Made by a program: the position numbers and the translations under genes. From Pseudomonadota bacterium (lineage in GTDB: Bacteria; Pseudomonadota; Gammaproteobacteria; Xanthomonadales; Xanthomonadaceae), in contig JAFEBV010000041.1 in assembly GCA_018242485.1 (NCBI GenBank), positions 232,596 to 296,595 of the forward strand: DNA of 64,000 nucleotides. The letters are read 5' to 3'. Under the pieces are notes generated by a model that saw nothing but the letters and a program-made list of their open reading frames with translations, did not search any database and was not told where the DNA came from. This document shows, piece by piece, positions 28,826-37,747 of the stretch (the first letter of the stretch is position 1; every line of letters begins with the position of its first letter).

Positions 28826-29146
28826 TCATTTCCTTGCGCTCTTCGACCGAGACGCCAACAATTCCAGTCGCAAGAGGCGCTCGGCGCGCATCACATGCAA
28901 GATGAACACCTTGTGCCCGTCATGGCGATAGAAGATACGGCAAGGCGGTTCCACGATCTGGCGGTAGCGGGATCGTCCGAGTTCCCGAGGCCAACTGCCG
29001 CTCTCCGGGTGATCGGCCAATTGCCCGACATGTCCCAGAACACGCCTGACCAACTCCGATGCGGCGGCGGGATTCTCCAACGCGATGTAATCGGCGATGG
29101 CGTCAAGGTCGCTCAAGGCGGGATCCGACCAGATTATTTCAGCCAT
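28826..29146 (-). CDS. RelE/ParE-family toxin
   Basis: A 106-residue basic protein with the ParE/RelE plasmid-stabilisation layout: IIWSDPALSDLDAIADYIA at the N-terminus, a helical hairpin (ASELVRRVLGHVGQLADHPE), then beta strands with YRQIVEPPCRIFYRHDGHKV and the terminal ILHVMRAERLL. ParE-type members poison gyrase and RelE-type members cut mRNA at the ribosome; the sequence does not decide between them. It overlaps the antitoxin gene by 13 nt, typical of a type II module. Confidence 0.88.
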   Translation of the reverse strand: MAEIIWSDPALSDLDAIADYIALENPAAASELVRRVLGHVGQLADHPESGSWPRELGRSRYRQIVEPPCRIFYRHDGHKVFILHVMRAERLLRLELLASRSKSARK

Positions 29147-29391
29147 CTGGACAGGCGTTTCATGGCTTGAGCTTGCGTCGAAGTACGTCCCTCCGCGACT
29201 GCCTGCTCGCCGCGTGCGACTCCTTCGAGCACGGCCATCCGCCGTTGCATGCGCTGGAAACTTTCCACGTCGATGAGATAAGCGCTCGGCAACCCATGCT
29301 GAGTGATGAGGATGGGTTGCCGATCCCGCTCGATGTCCGCGAGAAGTTCGGTGGCTTGCCGCTTGAGCGTGGTGACGAGTTCAGTGCGCAT
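29134..29391 (-). CDS. Phd/YefM-family antitoxin
   Basis: An 85-residue antitoxin. The N-terminal DNA-binding fold has the Phd pattern LVTTLKRQATELLADIERDR and QPILITQHGLPSAYLIDVES. The C-terminal part (MKRLSRWLK tail) would wrap the toxin. Such proteins repress their own operon with the toxin as co-repressor. The gene starts 59 bp downstream of the recA stop, between recA and recX, an unusual site for a mobile module. Confidence 0.87.
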   Translation of the reverse strand: MRTELVTTLKRQATELLADIERDRQPILITQHGLPSAYLIDVESFQRMQRRMAVLEGVARGEQAVAEGRTSTQAQAMKRLSRWLK

Positions 29392-29450
29392 GAAGTGACA
29401 CTACAGTATCACTGCAAGACGAGCAACGATCGGGACGGATGCACATCGCA

Positions 29451-30485
29451 TCACGCCTCCGCATCCTCCCCAGTCTCCGCCCGCGAGGCTTCCTGCGGCA
29501 CGAACTTCTCGCGCAGGGCGGCTTCGAGCTTGGCGGCGGCTTGGGGGTTGTCCTTGAGGTACTGGCGGGCGTTCTCCTTGCCCTGACCGATGCGCTCGCC
29601 GTCGTAGCCGTACCACGCGCCGGACTTCTCGACGAGGCGCGCCTCCACGCCCATGTCGATCAATTCGCCCTCGCGGCTGATGCCCTCGCCGTAGAGGATC
29701 TCGGTGATGACCTGCTTGAACGGCGGGGCCATCTTGTTCTTCACCACCTTGATGCGGGTCTGGTTGCCGATGATTTCCTCGCCCTTCTTGACGCTGCCGA
29801 TGCGGCGGATGTCCAGCCGCACCGAGGCGTAGAACTTCAGCGCGTTGCCGCCGGTGGTGGTCTCCGGGCTCTGGCCGGGCATCATGATGCCGATCTTCAT
29901 GCGCAACTGGTTGATGAAGATCACGAGGCAATTGCTGCGCTTGATGTTACCGGTGAGCTTGCGCAGAGCCTGGCTCATCAGGCGCGCCTGCAGGCCGGGG
30001 AGCTGGTCGCCCATCTCGCCCTCGATCTCGGCCTTGGGGGTGAGCGCGGCGACCGAATCGACCACCACCAGATCCACCGCACCCGAGCGCACCAGCATGT
30101 CGGCGATTTCCAGCGCCTGCTCGCCGGTGTCGGGCTGCGACACCAGCAGGTCATCGACGTTGACGCCGAGCTTGTTCGCGTAGGTCGGGTCGAGCGCGTG
30201 TTCGGCGTCGATGAAGGCCGCCGCGCCGCCGGCTTTCTGGCACTGCGCGATGGCCTGCAGGGTGAGGGTGGTCTTGCCCGAGGACTCCGGGCCGTAGATT
30301 TCGACCACGCGGCCCTTGGGCAGGCCGCCGATGCCCAGCGCGATGTCGAGCATCAGCGAGCCGGTGCCGATCACCTCGGCGGCCTCGGCGACCTTGTCGC
30401 CCATGCGCATCACGGTGCCCTTGCCGAATTGCTTTTCGATCTGGCTCAGGGCGGCGGCCAGTGCGCGCTTGCGGTTGTCGTCCAT
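29451..30485 (-). CDS. recA: Recombinase RecA
   Basis: ATP-dependent strand exchange and coprotease for LexA. The 344-residue protein has Walker [10 protein letters not shown] at about 67-75, Walker [13 protein letters not shown], loop L2 ([20 protein letters not shown]) and the C-terminal acidic tail GEDAEA. GAGG lies about nine bases upstream of the ATG at 30485. No TTAG-N6-TACTA operator was found in the upstream spacer, unlike lexA. Confidence 0.99.
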   Translation of the reverse strand: MDDNRKRALAAALSQIEKQFGKGTVMRMGDKVAEAAEVIGTGSLMLDIALGIGGLPKGRVVEIYGPESSGKTTLTLQAIAQCQKAGGAAAFIDAEHALDPTYANKLGVNVDDLLVSQPDTGEQALEIADMLVRSGAVDLVVVDSVAALTPKAEIEGEMGDQLPGLQARLMSQALRKLTGNIKRSNCLVIFINQLRMKIGIMMPGQSPETTTGGNALKFYASVRLDIRRIGSVKKGEEIIGNQTRIKVVKNKMAPPFKQVITEILYGEGISREGELIDMGVEARLVEKSGAWYGYDGERIGQGKENARQYLKDNPQAAAKLEAALREKFVPQEASRAETGEDAEA

Positions 30486-30853
30486 GGTCTTGTCCTCGGG
30501 GGTTCGGGTGGGGTGTGGAAGCATTCTGCGGGATGTGTTTCTCAGGAGCTGAGACGGAAGCGGAGGTGCATTCACGAATTCCCGGAAAACTTGATGACGG
30601 TGTTCATCGCAATCTCGATCAAGTCAGTGCGGGGGCGAAAATTCCGATGCATCTGCAAGTTGGCACCCTCATCCGCCCTGCGGGCACCTTCTCCCGGGGG
30701 GGAGAAGGAACATCCAAGGCGGATTTCTCAAGCATCCGCACAAAATATGGTTCCACGACCCTCGCGCCGCCGCTGTCGGGCGATGGCGCATCGGCATGTA
30801 GGAAAACGCCTCGATGGCGTGGCCGCGATGGGCGCAAGAGCATGCATGCGCGT
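30486..30853. other. recA-lexA spacer
   Basis: 368 bp with no gene. It must hold the recA promoter. 30590-30625 has 7-bp inverted arms ACTTGAT and ATCAAGT separated by 22 bp, a possible regulatory or structural element. 30665-30710 is a REP-like palindromic element (CATCCGCCCTGCGGGCACC then CTCCC/GGGAG) that matches the element at the right end of the window. Confidence 0.5.
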
Positions 30854-31543
30854 TCACCGCGACAGCCTCGACGTATTCGGCCGCACCAGTCCGCAGTACA
30901 GGCCTTCGATGGCGAAATCGTCGTCGGGCTTCACCACGATCGGCGCGTAGTCGGGATTGCGCGGCAGCAGGCGGATGGCATCCTTGCCCAGCTTGAGCAG
31001 CTTGACGGTGATCTCTTCGCCGATGCGCGCGACCACGATCTGCCCCGAATGCGCGTCGCGGGTGCGGTGCACGCCGATCAGATCGCCGTCGAAGATGCCC
31101 TCCTCGCGCATCGAATCGCCCTGCACGCGCAGCACGTAGTCGGGCGCGGGGGCGAACAGCACGCGGTCGAGCAGGATGTAGTCGTCGGCTTCGAGCGCGC
31201 CGGCGTTGTCGGCGCCGATGGGCAGGCCGGCGGCGACCCGCCCCAGCAGCGGCACGCGCAGTGCGTGGTCGTCGTTGGCCGCGGCATTGGGTGCGTTCGG
31301 TGTAAAGGCCAGTTCGGCCTGCGCAGGCCTGGGGGGCTGCAATACGCGGATGCCGCGCGCGCGTCCGGGGATGCGTTCGATCGCACCGGCGGCCTCCAGC
31401 GCCTCGAGGTGGTACTGCGCCGCGCGCACGCCCTTGAAGCCGAAGGCGCGGGCGATCTCGGTCTGCGAGGGCGGCATGCCCTCGGCGTCGATGCGCTCGG
31501 CGATCAGGGCAAGGATGGCGGATTGGGTTTCGGTGAGCGGCAT
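30854..31543 (-). CDS. lexA: SOS repressor LexA
   Basis: A 229-residue repressor. The winged helix DNA-binding domain occupies residues 1-70 (SQTEIARAFGFKGVRAAQYH). The autocleavage Ala-Gly bond is in LLGRVAAGLPIGA (about 102-114). The catalytic Ser is in RVQGDSMREEGI and the Lys in EITVKLLKLG. The protein resembles the LexA of Xanthomonads adjacent to recA. The ATG at 31543 sits only 2 bp from the operator, leaving no room for a Shine-Dalgarno site, so the message may be leaderless or initiate without one. It controls the SOS response and probably itself. Confidence 0.97.
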   Translation of the reverse strand: MPLTETQSAILALIAERIDAEGMPPSQTEIARAFGFKGVRAAQYHLEALEAAGAIERIPGRARGIRVLQPPRPAQAELAFTPNAPNAAANDDHALRVPLLGRVAAGLPIGADNAGALEADDYILLDRVLFAPAPDYVLRVQGDSMREEGIFDGDLIGVHRTRDAHSGQIVVARIGEEITVKLLKLGKDAIRLLPRNPDYAPIVVKPDDDFAIEGLYCGLVRPNTSRLSR

Positions 31544-31545
31544 GG

Positions 31546-31560
31546 TTAGTATTAATACTA
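31546..31560. promoter_or_regulatory. LexA operator (TTAG-N6-TACTA)
   Basis: TTAGTATTAATACTA fits the Xanthomonas-type LexA consensus exactly, and TAGTATTAATACTA within it is a perfect palindrome. It directly abuts the lexA start, which implies autoregulation by blocking RNA polymerase or initiation. Confidence 0.88.
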
Positions 31561-31760
31561 CCAACCAGCTATCTCCGTCAATGCTTGATTCATTGCCGGT
31601 GGAACCTGATGGCCGCCCAAGCGCGCCACTTGAGACGAGACAACCTCTGCCCCACCGCCCGTGGTGGGTGGTGTCGTACGCCCACAGACAGGCAATGACA
31701 CCCACGTACCCGATAGCACGTGTCGCGTGGCGGCACGACACATGGCCAACGTGACATAAT

Positions 31761-31779
31761 GCGAACAATTATCATTAGG
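31761..31779. promoter_or_regulatory. Possible Fur box upstream of feoA
   Basis: GCGAACAATTATCATTAGG matches about 12 of 19 positions of the Fur consensus, with the right half (ATCATTA) nearly intact. It lies 11 bp upstream of the feoA start, next to a CATAAT -10-like hexamer at 31755. Iron repression of feoABC is expected. Confidence 0.5.
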
Positions 31780-31789
31780 ATCGCGATCC

Positions 31790-32035
31790 ATGTATCTGGT
31801 CGGTGTCGCCATGGGGTCGGAAGCCGTGGTCGAACGGGTGGAGGACGCGCACGCGGATGACGTCGTCGCCCGGCGTCTGCGCGATCTGGGTTTCGTGCCG
31901 GGTGAAACGGTGCGACTGGTCGCGCGTGGCCCGTTCGGCAGTGACCCGCTGCTGATCCAGATCGGCGGCACGCGCTTTGCCCTGCGCCGTGCCGAAGCCG
32001 CCCGCGTGCGGGTGTGTGAGCCGGAGGTCGCGTGA
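31790..32035 (+). CDS. feoA: Ferrous iron transport protein A
   Basis: An 81-residue SH3-like protein that assists FeoB at the cytoplasmic face. It shows RLRDLGFVPGETVRLVARGP and the terminal GTRFALRRAEAARVRV typical of FeoA. AGGA lies nine bases before the ATG. Its stop overlaps the GTG start of feoB (GTGA), so the two are coupled. Confidence 0.93.
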   Translation: MYLVGVAMGSEAVVERVEDAHADDVVARRLRDLGFVPGETVRLVARGPFGSDPLLIQIGGTRFALRRAEAARVRVCEPEVA

Positions 32036-33873
32036 GCGCCGACGCCCTGCGCATCGCCTTGGTCGGCAACCCGAACAGCGGCAAGACCGCGCTGTTCAAC
32101 CAGCTCACCGGCGGCCGGCAGAAGGTGGCCAACTACGCCGGGGTCACCGTCGAGCGCAAGGAAGGCCGCTACCTCGCGCCCTCCGGTCGCCTCGTGCAGG
32201 TGCTCGATCTGCCGGGCGTGTACAGCTTCGACGTGGTCAGCCCCGACGAGCGCATCGCCCGCGACGTGCTGGAAGGCAATTACCCGGGTGAAGCCGTACC
32301 CGACCTCGTGGTGTGCGTGGCCGATGCCACCAACCTGCGCCTGCATCTGCGCTTCGTGCTCGAAGTGCGGCGCATGGGGCGGCCGGTGGTGTTGGCGCTG
32401 AACATGATGGACGCCGCGCAGCGGCGCGGTATCGTCATCGACGTGGCCGAGCTCCAGCGCCGGCTCGGTGTGCCGGTGGTGGAGACGGTGGCGGTGCGCC
32501 GCGATGGCGTGCGCGCGCTGGTCGAACATGTGGATGGCGATGGCGTCGTCGCGATGGATGCGTCGATCGACGGCGCAGCGGAAGACGCCGACCTGCATGC
32601 GCAGGTGCGTGAGTTGATGAATGCCTGCGTGGTGATGCCACGGCGCACCGCCGCGCTGGACGATGCGCTGGATCGCTGGGCGCTGCACCCGGTGTTCGGG
32701 CTGGCCATCCTCGGCGTGGTGATGTTCCTCGTGTTTCAGGCCGTGTATTTCATCGGCAAGCCGATGACCGATGCCATCGGCGATGGCTTCGACTGGCTGG
32801 GCGCGCACGCGGCGACGTGGATGCCCGCCGGCCCGTTGCAAAGCCTGTTGACCGACGGCGTGTTCGGCGGGCTGGGCACGGTGCTCGGCTTCCTGCCGGA
32901 AATCATCGTGCTGTTCTTCTTCATTCTTACGTTGGAAGAATCCGGCTACCTGCCGCGCGCGGCCTTCCTGCTGGATCGCTGGATGGTGGCGGTGGGATTG
33001 ACGGGCAGATCCTTCATCCCGCTGCTCTCCAGCTTCGCCTGCGCCATCCCCGGCATCATGGGCACGCGCACCATCACCGACCCGCGCGACCGGCTCGCGA
33101 CCATCCTCGTCGCCCCGCTGATGACGTGTTCAGCGCGGCTGCCGGTGTACGCGCTGCTGATCGGTGCCTTCATTCCCTCGCGCAGCGTGCTGGGCGTGTT
33201 CAACCTGCAAGGGCTGGTGCTGTTCGCGCTGTACGCCATCGGCATCCTCGGCGCGCTGGTGGTGGCGTGGGTGATGAAGCGTATCCGCGGCGATGCCGGC
33301 GACCACGCGCTGTTGATGGAACTGCCCTCGTACCGCCTGCCGCGCGTGCGCGACGTGGCGATCGGCTTGTGGGAGCGCGGCATGATCTTCCTCAAGCGGC
33401 TGACCGGGGTGATCCTCGCGCTCACCGTGCTGATGTGGTTCATCTCCACCTTCCCGGGCCCGCCGCCGGGCGCGACCGAGCCGGCCATCGAGTACTCCAT
33501 CGCCGGTCACCTCGGCCGCTGGCTGGTGCCTGTGTTCGCGCCGATCGGTTTCAACTGGCAGATCAGCCTCGCCTTGATCCCGGCCTTCGCCGCGCGCGAG
33601 ACCGCGGTGGCCGCGCTGGCGACCGTGTATGCGGTCGGTGCAGGCGTGGATGCGACCGGGCTGGATCACGCATTGGCGGCGAACATCTCGCTGGCCAGCG
33701 CGCTGTCGCTGCTGGTGTGGTTCGCATTCGCCCCGCAATGCATGTCCACGCTGGCGGTGATCCGTCGCGAAACCGCTTCGTGGCGCAACGTCGCCGTCTC
33801 GTTCGGCTACATGTTCGTGATGGCCTACGCCGCTTCCCTGCTCACCTTCCAGATCGCCAGGGCACTGTCATGA
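32032..33873 (+). CDS. feoB: Ferrous iron transporter FeoB
   Basis: A 613-residue inner-membrane Fe(II) importer with an N-terminal G domain: G1 GNPNSGKT (11-18), G3 DLPGVYS (about 63-69) and G4 NMMD (about 124-127). Two Gate domains follow, with the first SFIPLLSSFACAIPGIMGTR and the second ending LSLLVWFAFAPQCMSTLAVI. It is shorter than the E. coli protein (773 residues), within the range seen in related bacteria. It starts at GTG 32032 inside the feoA stop and overlaps the next gene as ATGA. Confidence 0.96.
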   Translation: MSADALRIALVGNPNSGKTALFNQLTGGRQKVANYAGVTVERKEGRYLAPSGRLVQVLDLPGVYSFDVVSPDERIARDVLEGNYPGEAVPDLVVCVADATNLRLHLRFVLEVRRMGRPVVLALNMMDAAQRRGIVIDVAELQRRLGVPVVETVAVRRDGVRALVEHVDGDGVVAMDASIDGAAEDADLHAQVRELMNACVVMPRRTAALDDALDRWALHPVFGLAILGVVMFLVFQAVYFIGKPMTDAIGDGFDWLGAHAATWMPAGPLQSLLTDGVFGGLGTVLGFLPEIIVLFFFILTLEESGYLPRAAFLLDRWMVAVGLTGRSFIPLLSSFACAIPGIMGTRTITDPRDRLATILVAPLMTCSARLPVYALLIGAFIPSRSVLGVFNLQGLVLFALYAIGILGALVVAWVMKRIRGDAGDHALLMELPSYRLPRVRDVAIGLWERGMIFLKRLTGVILALTVLMWFISTFPGPPPGATEPAIEYSIAGHLGRWLVPVFAPIGFNWQISLALIPAFAARETAVAALATVYAVGAGVDATGLDHALAANISLASALSLLVWFAFAPQCMSTLAVIRRETASWRNVAVSFGYMFVMAYAASLLTFQIARALS

Positions 33874-34145
33874 ACCACGGCCTGCTGCTGCAATACCTCA
33901 TCCTCGGCGCGATCCTCGTCGCCTGCGTGCTGGTGGTGATCGCCAAGCTCGCCCCGCAGACCGTCAACCGCTGGCGCGCGGCCGCATCGATCCGGTTCTC
34001 GCGCAAGCGTGATTCGCGCATGGCGCAGATGCTGGCGCAGCGCCTGCAACCGCGGCAGGCCACCGGCAATTGCGCCGATGGTTGTGCGACCTGTGGTGCC
34101 TGCGGGCCGAAGAAGCCGGCGGCGATGGCACCGCGCCGATCCTGA
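33870..34145 (+). CDS. Small Cys-rich membrane protein in feoC position
   Basis: A 91-residue protein with one membrane segment (about 7-27, LQYLILGAILVACVLVVIAK) and a C-terminal cysteine cluster CADGCATCGACGPKK with four Cys. It is not the winged-helix FeoC of enterobacteria. A Cys-rich third gene after feoAB recurs in many bacteria and may bind iron or an Fe-S cluster; that is inference. The start overlaps the feoB stop (ATGA), which supports a working link to FeoB. Confidence 0.8.
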   Translation: MNHGLLLQYLILGAILVACVLVVIAKLAPQTVNRWRAAASIRFSRKRDSRMAQMLAQRLQPRQATGNCADGCATCGACGPKKPAAMAPRRS

Positions 34146-34178
34146 TGCATTTTCCCGCCGCGCCATGCGGCGGTCGCA

Positions 34179-35786
34179 TCACATCCGGAACACGCCCATC
34201 GGCTCGCGCTCGATCGGCGCATTCATCGCCGCCGACAGCGCCAGCCCGAGCACGCGGCGGGTGTCGGCGGGGTCGATGATGCCGTCGTCCCACAACCGTG
34301 CGCTGGCGTAGTAGGGATGGCCCTGGCGCTCGTATTGTTCGCGGATCGGCGTCTTGAAGGCTTCCTCTTCCTCCGCGCTCCACGCCTTGCCCGCGGCTTC
34401 GATGCCATCGCGCTTGACCGTAGCCAGCACCGAAGACGCCTGCTCGCCGCCCATCACGGAAATGCGCGCGTTCGGCCACATCCACAGGAAGCGCCCGCCG
34501 TAGGCGCGCCCGCACATCGCGTAGTTGCCGGCGCCGAAGCTGCCGCCGATGACGACGGTGAACTTCGGCACGCTCGCGCAGGCCACCGCGGTGACCATCT
34601 TCGCGCCGTCCTTGGCGATGCCGGCTTGCTCGTATTTCTTGCCGACCATGAAGCCGGTGATGTTCTGCAGGAACACCAGCGGGATGCCGCGCTGGTTGCA
34701 CAGCTCGATGAAGTGCGCGCCCTTGAGCGCGGATTCGGAGAACAGGATGCCGTTGTTGGCGACGATGCCGACCGGATAGCCGTGGACGTGGGCGAAACCG
34801 GTGATCAAGGTCTTGCCGTAGCGCGCCTTGAACTCCTGAAAGTCCGAGCCATCGACGATGCGCGCGATCACCTCGCGCACGTCGAAGGGTTTGCGGGAGT
34901 CGCGCGGAACGATGCCGTAGATGTCCGCAGCCGGGTACAACGGTTCGCGCGGCGGCTGCACGGCCACCGGCAACGGCTTGCGACGATTGAGGTGGGCGAG
35001 GATATCGCGGGCGATGGCCAGCGCGTGCGCATCGTTCTCGGCGTAATGGTCGGCCACGCCGGAGATGCGCGTGTGCACGTCGGCGCCGCCGAGCGATTCG
35101 GCATCCACCACTTCGCCGGTTGCGGCCTTCACCAGCGGCGGGCCGCCGAGAAAGATCGTGCCTTGTTCCTTCACGATGATGGACTCGTCGCACATCGCCG
35201 GTACGTAGGCACCGCCGGCGGTGCACGAACCCATCACCACCGCAACCTGCGGAATGTTCTGCGCCGACAGTCGCGCCTGATTGTAGAAGATGCGTCCGAA
35301 GTGCTCCCGATCCGGGAAAACTTCGTCCTGCAGCGGCAGGAAGGCCCCGCCGGAATCGACCAGATACACGCAGGGCAGGCGGTTCTCGCGCGCGATCTGT
35401 TGCGCGCGCAGGTGCTTTTTCACGGTGATCGGAAAAAACGTGCCGCCCTTGACGGTCGCATCGTTGGCTACGATCACCACTTCCTGCCCGTGCACGCGGC
35501 CGATGCCGGCGACGATGCCTGCACCGGGAGCCTGCCCGTCGTACATGCCGTGCGCGGCCAGCGGCGAAAACTCGAGGAACGGCGAACCCGGATCGAGCAG
35601 GGCGGCGATGCGATCGCGCGGCAGCAGTTTGTCGCGTTGCAGGTGTTTGGCGCGCGCTTTTTCGCCGCCACCCAGCGCGGTCGTCGCAAGGGTTGCATCC
35701 AGGTCGGCGACGACCGCCTGCATGGCTTGCGCATTCAGGCGAAAGTCTTCGGAGCGGGGATCGATGCGGGTGGTCAACACGGGCAT
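34179..35786 (-). CDS. Acyl-CoA carboxylase carboxyltransferase subunit (methylcrotonyl-CoA type)
   Basis: A 535-residue biotin-dependent carboxyltransferase. The N-terminal half has [20 protein letters not shown] and [16 protein letters not shown] oxyanion loops ([17 protein letters not shown]). The C-terminal half has [19 protein letters not shown] and [16 protein letters not shown]. The residues and length best fit the beta subunit of methylcrotonyl-CoA carboxylase of leucine breakdown. The alpha subunit and other liu genes are not adjacent. The frame upstream to 35804 begins with TTG, so the ATG at 35786 was preferred. Confidence 0.88.
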   Translation of the reverse strand: MPVLTTRIDPRSEDFRLNAQAMQAVVADLDATLATTALGGGEKARAKHLQRDKLLPRDRIAALLDPGSPFLEFSPLAAHGMYDGQAPGAGIVAGIGRVHGQEVVIVANDATVKGGTFFPITVKKHLRAQQIARENRLPCVYLVDSGGAFLPLQDEVFPDREHFGRIFYNQARLSAQNIPQVAVVMGSCTAGGAYVPAMCDESIIVKEQGTIFLGGPPLVKAATGEVVDAESLGGADVHTRISGVADHYAENDAHALAIARDILAHLNRRKPLPVAVQPPREPLYPAADIYGIVPRDSRKPFDVREVIARIVDGSDFQEFKARYGKTLITGFAHVHGYPVGIVANNGILFSESALKGAHFIELCNQRGIPLVFLQNITGFMVGKKYEQAGIAKDGAKMVTAVACASVPKFTVVIGGSFGAGNYAMCGRAYGGRFLWMWPNARISVMGGEQASSVLATVKRDGIEAAGKAWSAEEEEAFKTPIREQYERQGHPYYASARLWDDGIIDPADTRRVLGLALSAAMNAPIEREPMGVFRM

Positions 35787-36022
35787 GGGATGCGGCTCGC
35801 ACAATGGCAGAAGCCCGCATCATCCCATGAACGATTGCCGGGCTGCGCATCGCGCTGCGTGTGGGGCTATCCAACATGAGCCATGCGCCACAAGCCGCAA
35901 TGCATTGCGTGCTGTTGTGCTCACAAGCGTTTGCTATCCGCGACGCGCGACGGTGTCTTGCGCGCATTCGCTAACCATTCGTCGTACCGTTATCGACGTT
36001 TCAATCGGTTTTGCACTCGCGC
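35787..36022. other. Spacer without recognisable gene
   Basis: Together with the terminator the gap reaches 36100 (about 314 bp). It is the upstream region of the carboxyltransferase gene and the downstream region of the Ala/Ser lipoprotein gene. No RNA gene, repeat or operator was recognised. Confidence 0.5.
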
Positions 36023-36055
36023 AAAGAAAAAGGGCGTGCCGGAGCACGCCCTTTT
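36023..36055 (-). terminator. Intrinsic terminator of the Ala/Ser lipoprotein gene
   Basis: On the minus strand GGGCGTGC-TCCG-GCACGCCC forms a perfect 8-bp stem followed by TTTTTCTTT. It lies about 45 bp after the stop of the gene ending at 36101. Confidence 0.92.
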
Positions 36056-36100
36056 CCGGTTTGTTGCAACAGCTTGCTGCCTGGCGCAGCTTCCAGAAGA

Positions 36101-36457
36101 TTACTTCTTGGAAGAAGCGGCCGAAGCGGCCGGCGAAGCGGCGGCGCTGCTGGCAGCCGAAGCGGCCGGGCTGGCGGCGCCCGAAGCGGCGGCGCTGCTG
36201 GCCGGGGAAGCCGACATCGCGCTGGCGGCGTCGCTGGCGGCAGCCGAAGCAGCGGCGTTGGCGTCGGAAGCAGCCGAAGCGGCCATGCCGGTGTCGGAAG
36301 CAGCCGAAGCGGCCATGCCGGTGTCGGAAGCAGCCGAGGAAGCCGGCGGCGGGGTCTGGGCGTCGGAGGCGCTGGAAGCGGCGTTGTCGCCGTTGTTGCC
36401 GCAAGCGGCCAGGGCCAGGCCGAGGGCAGCGGCGATCAGGATCTTGTTGATGGACAT
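36101..36457 (-). CDS. Ala/Ser-rich small lipoprotein
   Basis: A 118-residue secreted protein. Residues 1-17 form a lipoprotein signal (MSINKILIAAALGLALAAC) with a lipobox ending in Cys near 19. The rest is almost wholly Ala, Ser, Pro and Asp in repeats such as AASDTGMA, ending ASSKK. GAGGAA lies before the ATG at 36457. It has its own promoter and a strong terminator. Such proteins may be wall- or outer-membrane-associated spacers. No enzymatic motif is present and the function is unknown. Confidence 0.8.
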   Translation of the reverse strand: MSINKILIAAALGLALAACGNNGDNAASSASDAQTPPPASSAASDTGMAASAASDTGMAASAASDANAAASAAASDAASAMSASPASSAAASGAASPAASAASSAAASPAASAASSKK

Positions 36458-36551
36458 GGGAATTTCCTCGTCGGAAGTCAGTTGGAAGTTTTGTTTTTGT
36501 ACGTCTTTTTGGACATCGAAAGCATGGTACGTGCACAGGGCACGTCCGCTT

Positions 36552-36579
36552 ATCATCGCACATCAGTAAAGAATGTCAA
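36552..36579 (-). promoter_or_regulatory. Sigma-70-like promoter for the Ala/Ser lipoprotein
   Basis: TTGACA (36579-36574) and GATGAT (36557-36552) are 16 bp apart on the minus strand, in a locally AT-richer stretch. The leader to the ATG is about 90 nt. Confidence 0.6.
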
Positions 36580-36938
36580 GGAAAACGCTGTTTATTCGGC
36601 ACCCCCTACCCACCATGGATAGCGTGTGCCGGCAATTTCCAGAATGGAATTGTTCAACGGCCTCGAGAATTTTGATACGTCCAACAACATCCGGGCCTGA
36701 AATCGACGATGTGAAACCGGCGATGCGAAACCGACGCCAGTCAAGCCATGCCGCGGATGGAGGCTGGGCTTCCTCGACGCCAGGCAGCGCGCGCCTCAAA
36801 CGCATGCCTTGACCGCGCAGGACGAGGCGCGCACCGCCCTCGATGGCGCGACCACGGCACGCGCAGTTTGGGAGCCGACCTTGCGCACCCCGGCGACGCA
36901 GCATATCCCGCAAGTGGCGGCACGATGTGACCTTACGT
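36580..36938. other. Spacer between lipoprotein promoter and pseudopilin gene
   Basis: About 360 bp downstream of the pseudopilin stop. Open frames cross it on the minus strand, but their composition (Arg/Gly/Ala) is that of random high-GC DNA, and no family is recognised. Confidence 0.4.
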
Positions 36939-37511
36939 TCACGGCACGCAGGTTTCGGCAATCGCCTGCGCGGTGGGCGTATCCACGCGCAGGGTGCTCT
37001 TGTTGCTCAACACCAGCGATTGCGCGCGTGTTGCGCCACGCCCATCGCACAAGGTGAAGGTGACGTTGGAACCGGCGACACTTCCGGCAGGCTGAATCTC
37101 GATGCGCGTGCGCCCGCGGGTCGAGTGCAGATGCACCTTCGACGGCAATGCTTCCTGCCGCGAGAGGATGGCCTCGCCGGGCTGGCGCTCGCGGTCGCCA
37201 TTGGCATCCACGAAGGCGATCCAGCCGTGGCTCCAGTCCGTGCCGGAAGTGCAGTTTTGTCCGTCGAAACTGGGGCACATGGTCGTTCGTGCGTTGGCGA
37301 GGGCGGCACCATTCAAGGCGGACAAATAGCTGGCCATCAGCGCGGCGCGGGCTTGCATGGCATGGGTCGCCGCGACCGCGTCGCTCACCGCCGGAATGGC
37401 CAGCCCGAACAACACGCCGATGATGCCCAGCACCATCAGCAGCTCGATCAGGGTGATGCCGCGTGCAGGTGTCGCGGCGGTGTGGCGTAGCGGGGATCGG
37501 GATGTCGACAT
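36939..37511 (-). CDS. GspH/FimT-family minor pseudopilin
   Basis: A 190-residue prepilin. A 17-residue basic leader ends at the prepilin peptidase site ARG-ITLIELL, with the conserved Glu5, followed by the N-terminal helix (ITLIELLMVLGIIGVLFGLA). The C-terminal globular part has CPSFDGQNC and a Cys pair (C near 155 and C near 188) typical of FimT. Minor pseudopilins start type IV pilus or type II secretion fibres, and FimT has been linked to DNA uptake. No other pilus gene is nearby, so it is an orphan. Confidence 0.85.
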   Translation of the reverse strand: MSTSRSPLRHTAATPARGITLIELLMVLGIIGVLFGLAIPAVSDAVAATHAMQARAALMASYLSALNGAALANARTTMCPSFDGQNCTSGTDWSHGWIAFVDANGDRERQPGEAILSRQEALPSKVHLHSTRGRTRIEIQPAGSVAGSNVTFTLCDGRGATRAQSLVLSNKSTLRVDTPTAQAIAETCVP

Positions 37512-37747
37512 GGCCGTGGCTCCATCGATCTGCAGCGGAATGGGCGACGTCCCTGTCGCGTGGTGCATCCCTGGCGTAGTCAGGGTCGCGCACGCATCTC
37601 GAGCGATCTATCGGTGCTTGTCGCGATGACGTGTAGGAAAATTCCGACCGCTGGCGGGTGCCGCGCGGCAGCGGTCGTCCGCCATCGCAGCCACGATGGC
37701 ATGGCACGCCCTATACTCGCCGCTGCATCGTCCAACAGGAGCGCGCC

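Noticed and set aside
36563..36961. 132-codon minus-strand gene downstream of the pseudopilin
   Set aside because: It overlaps the pseudopilin end and runs through the lipoprotein promoter; no family resemblance and no ribosome-binding site.
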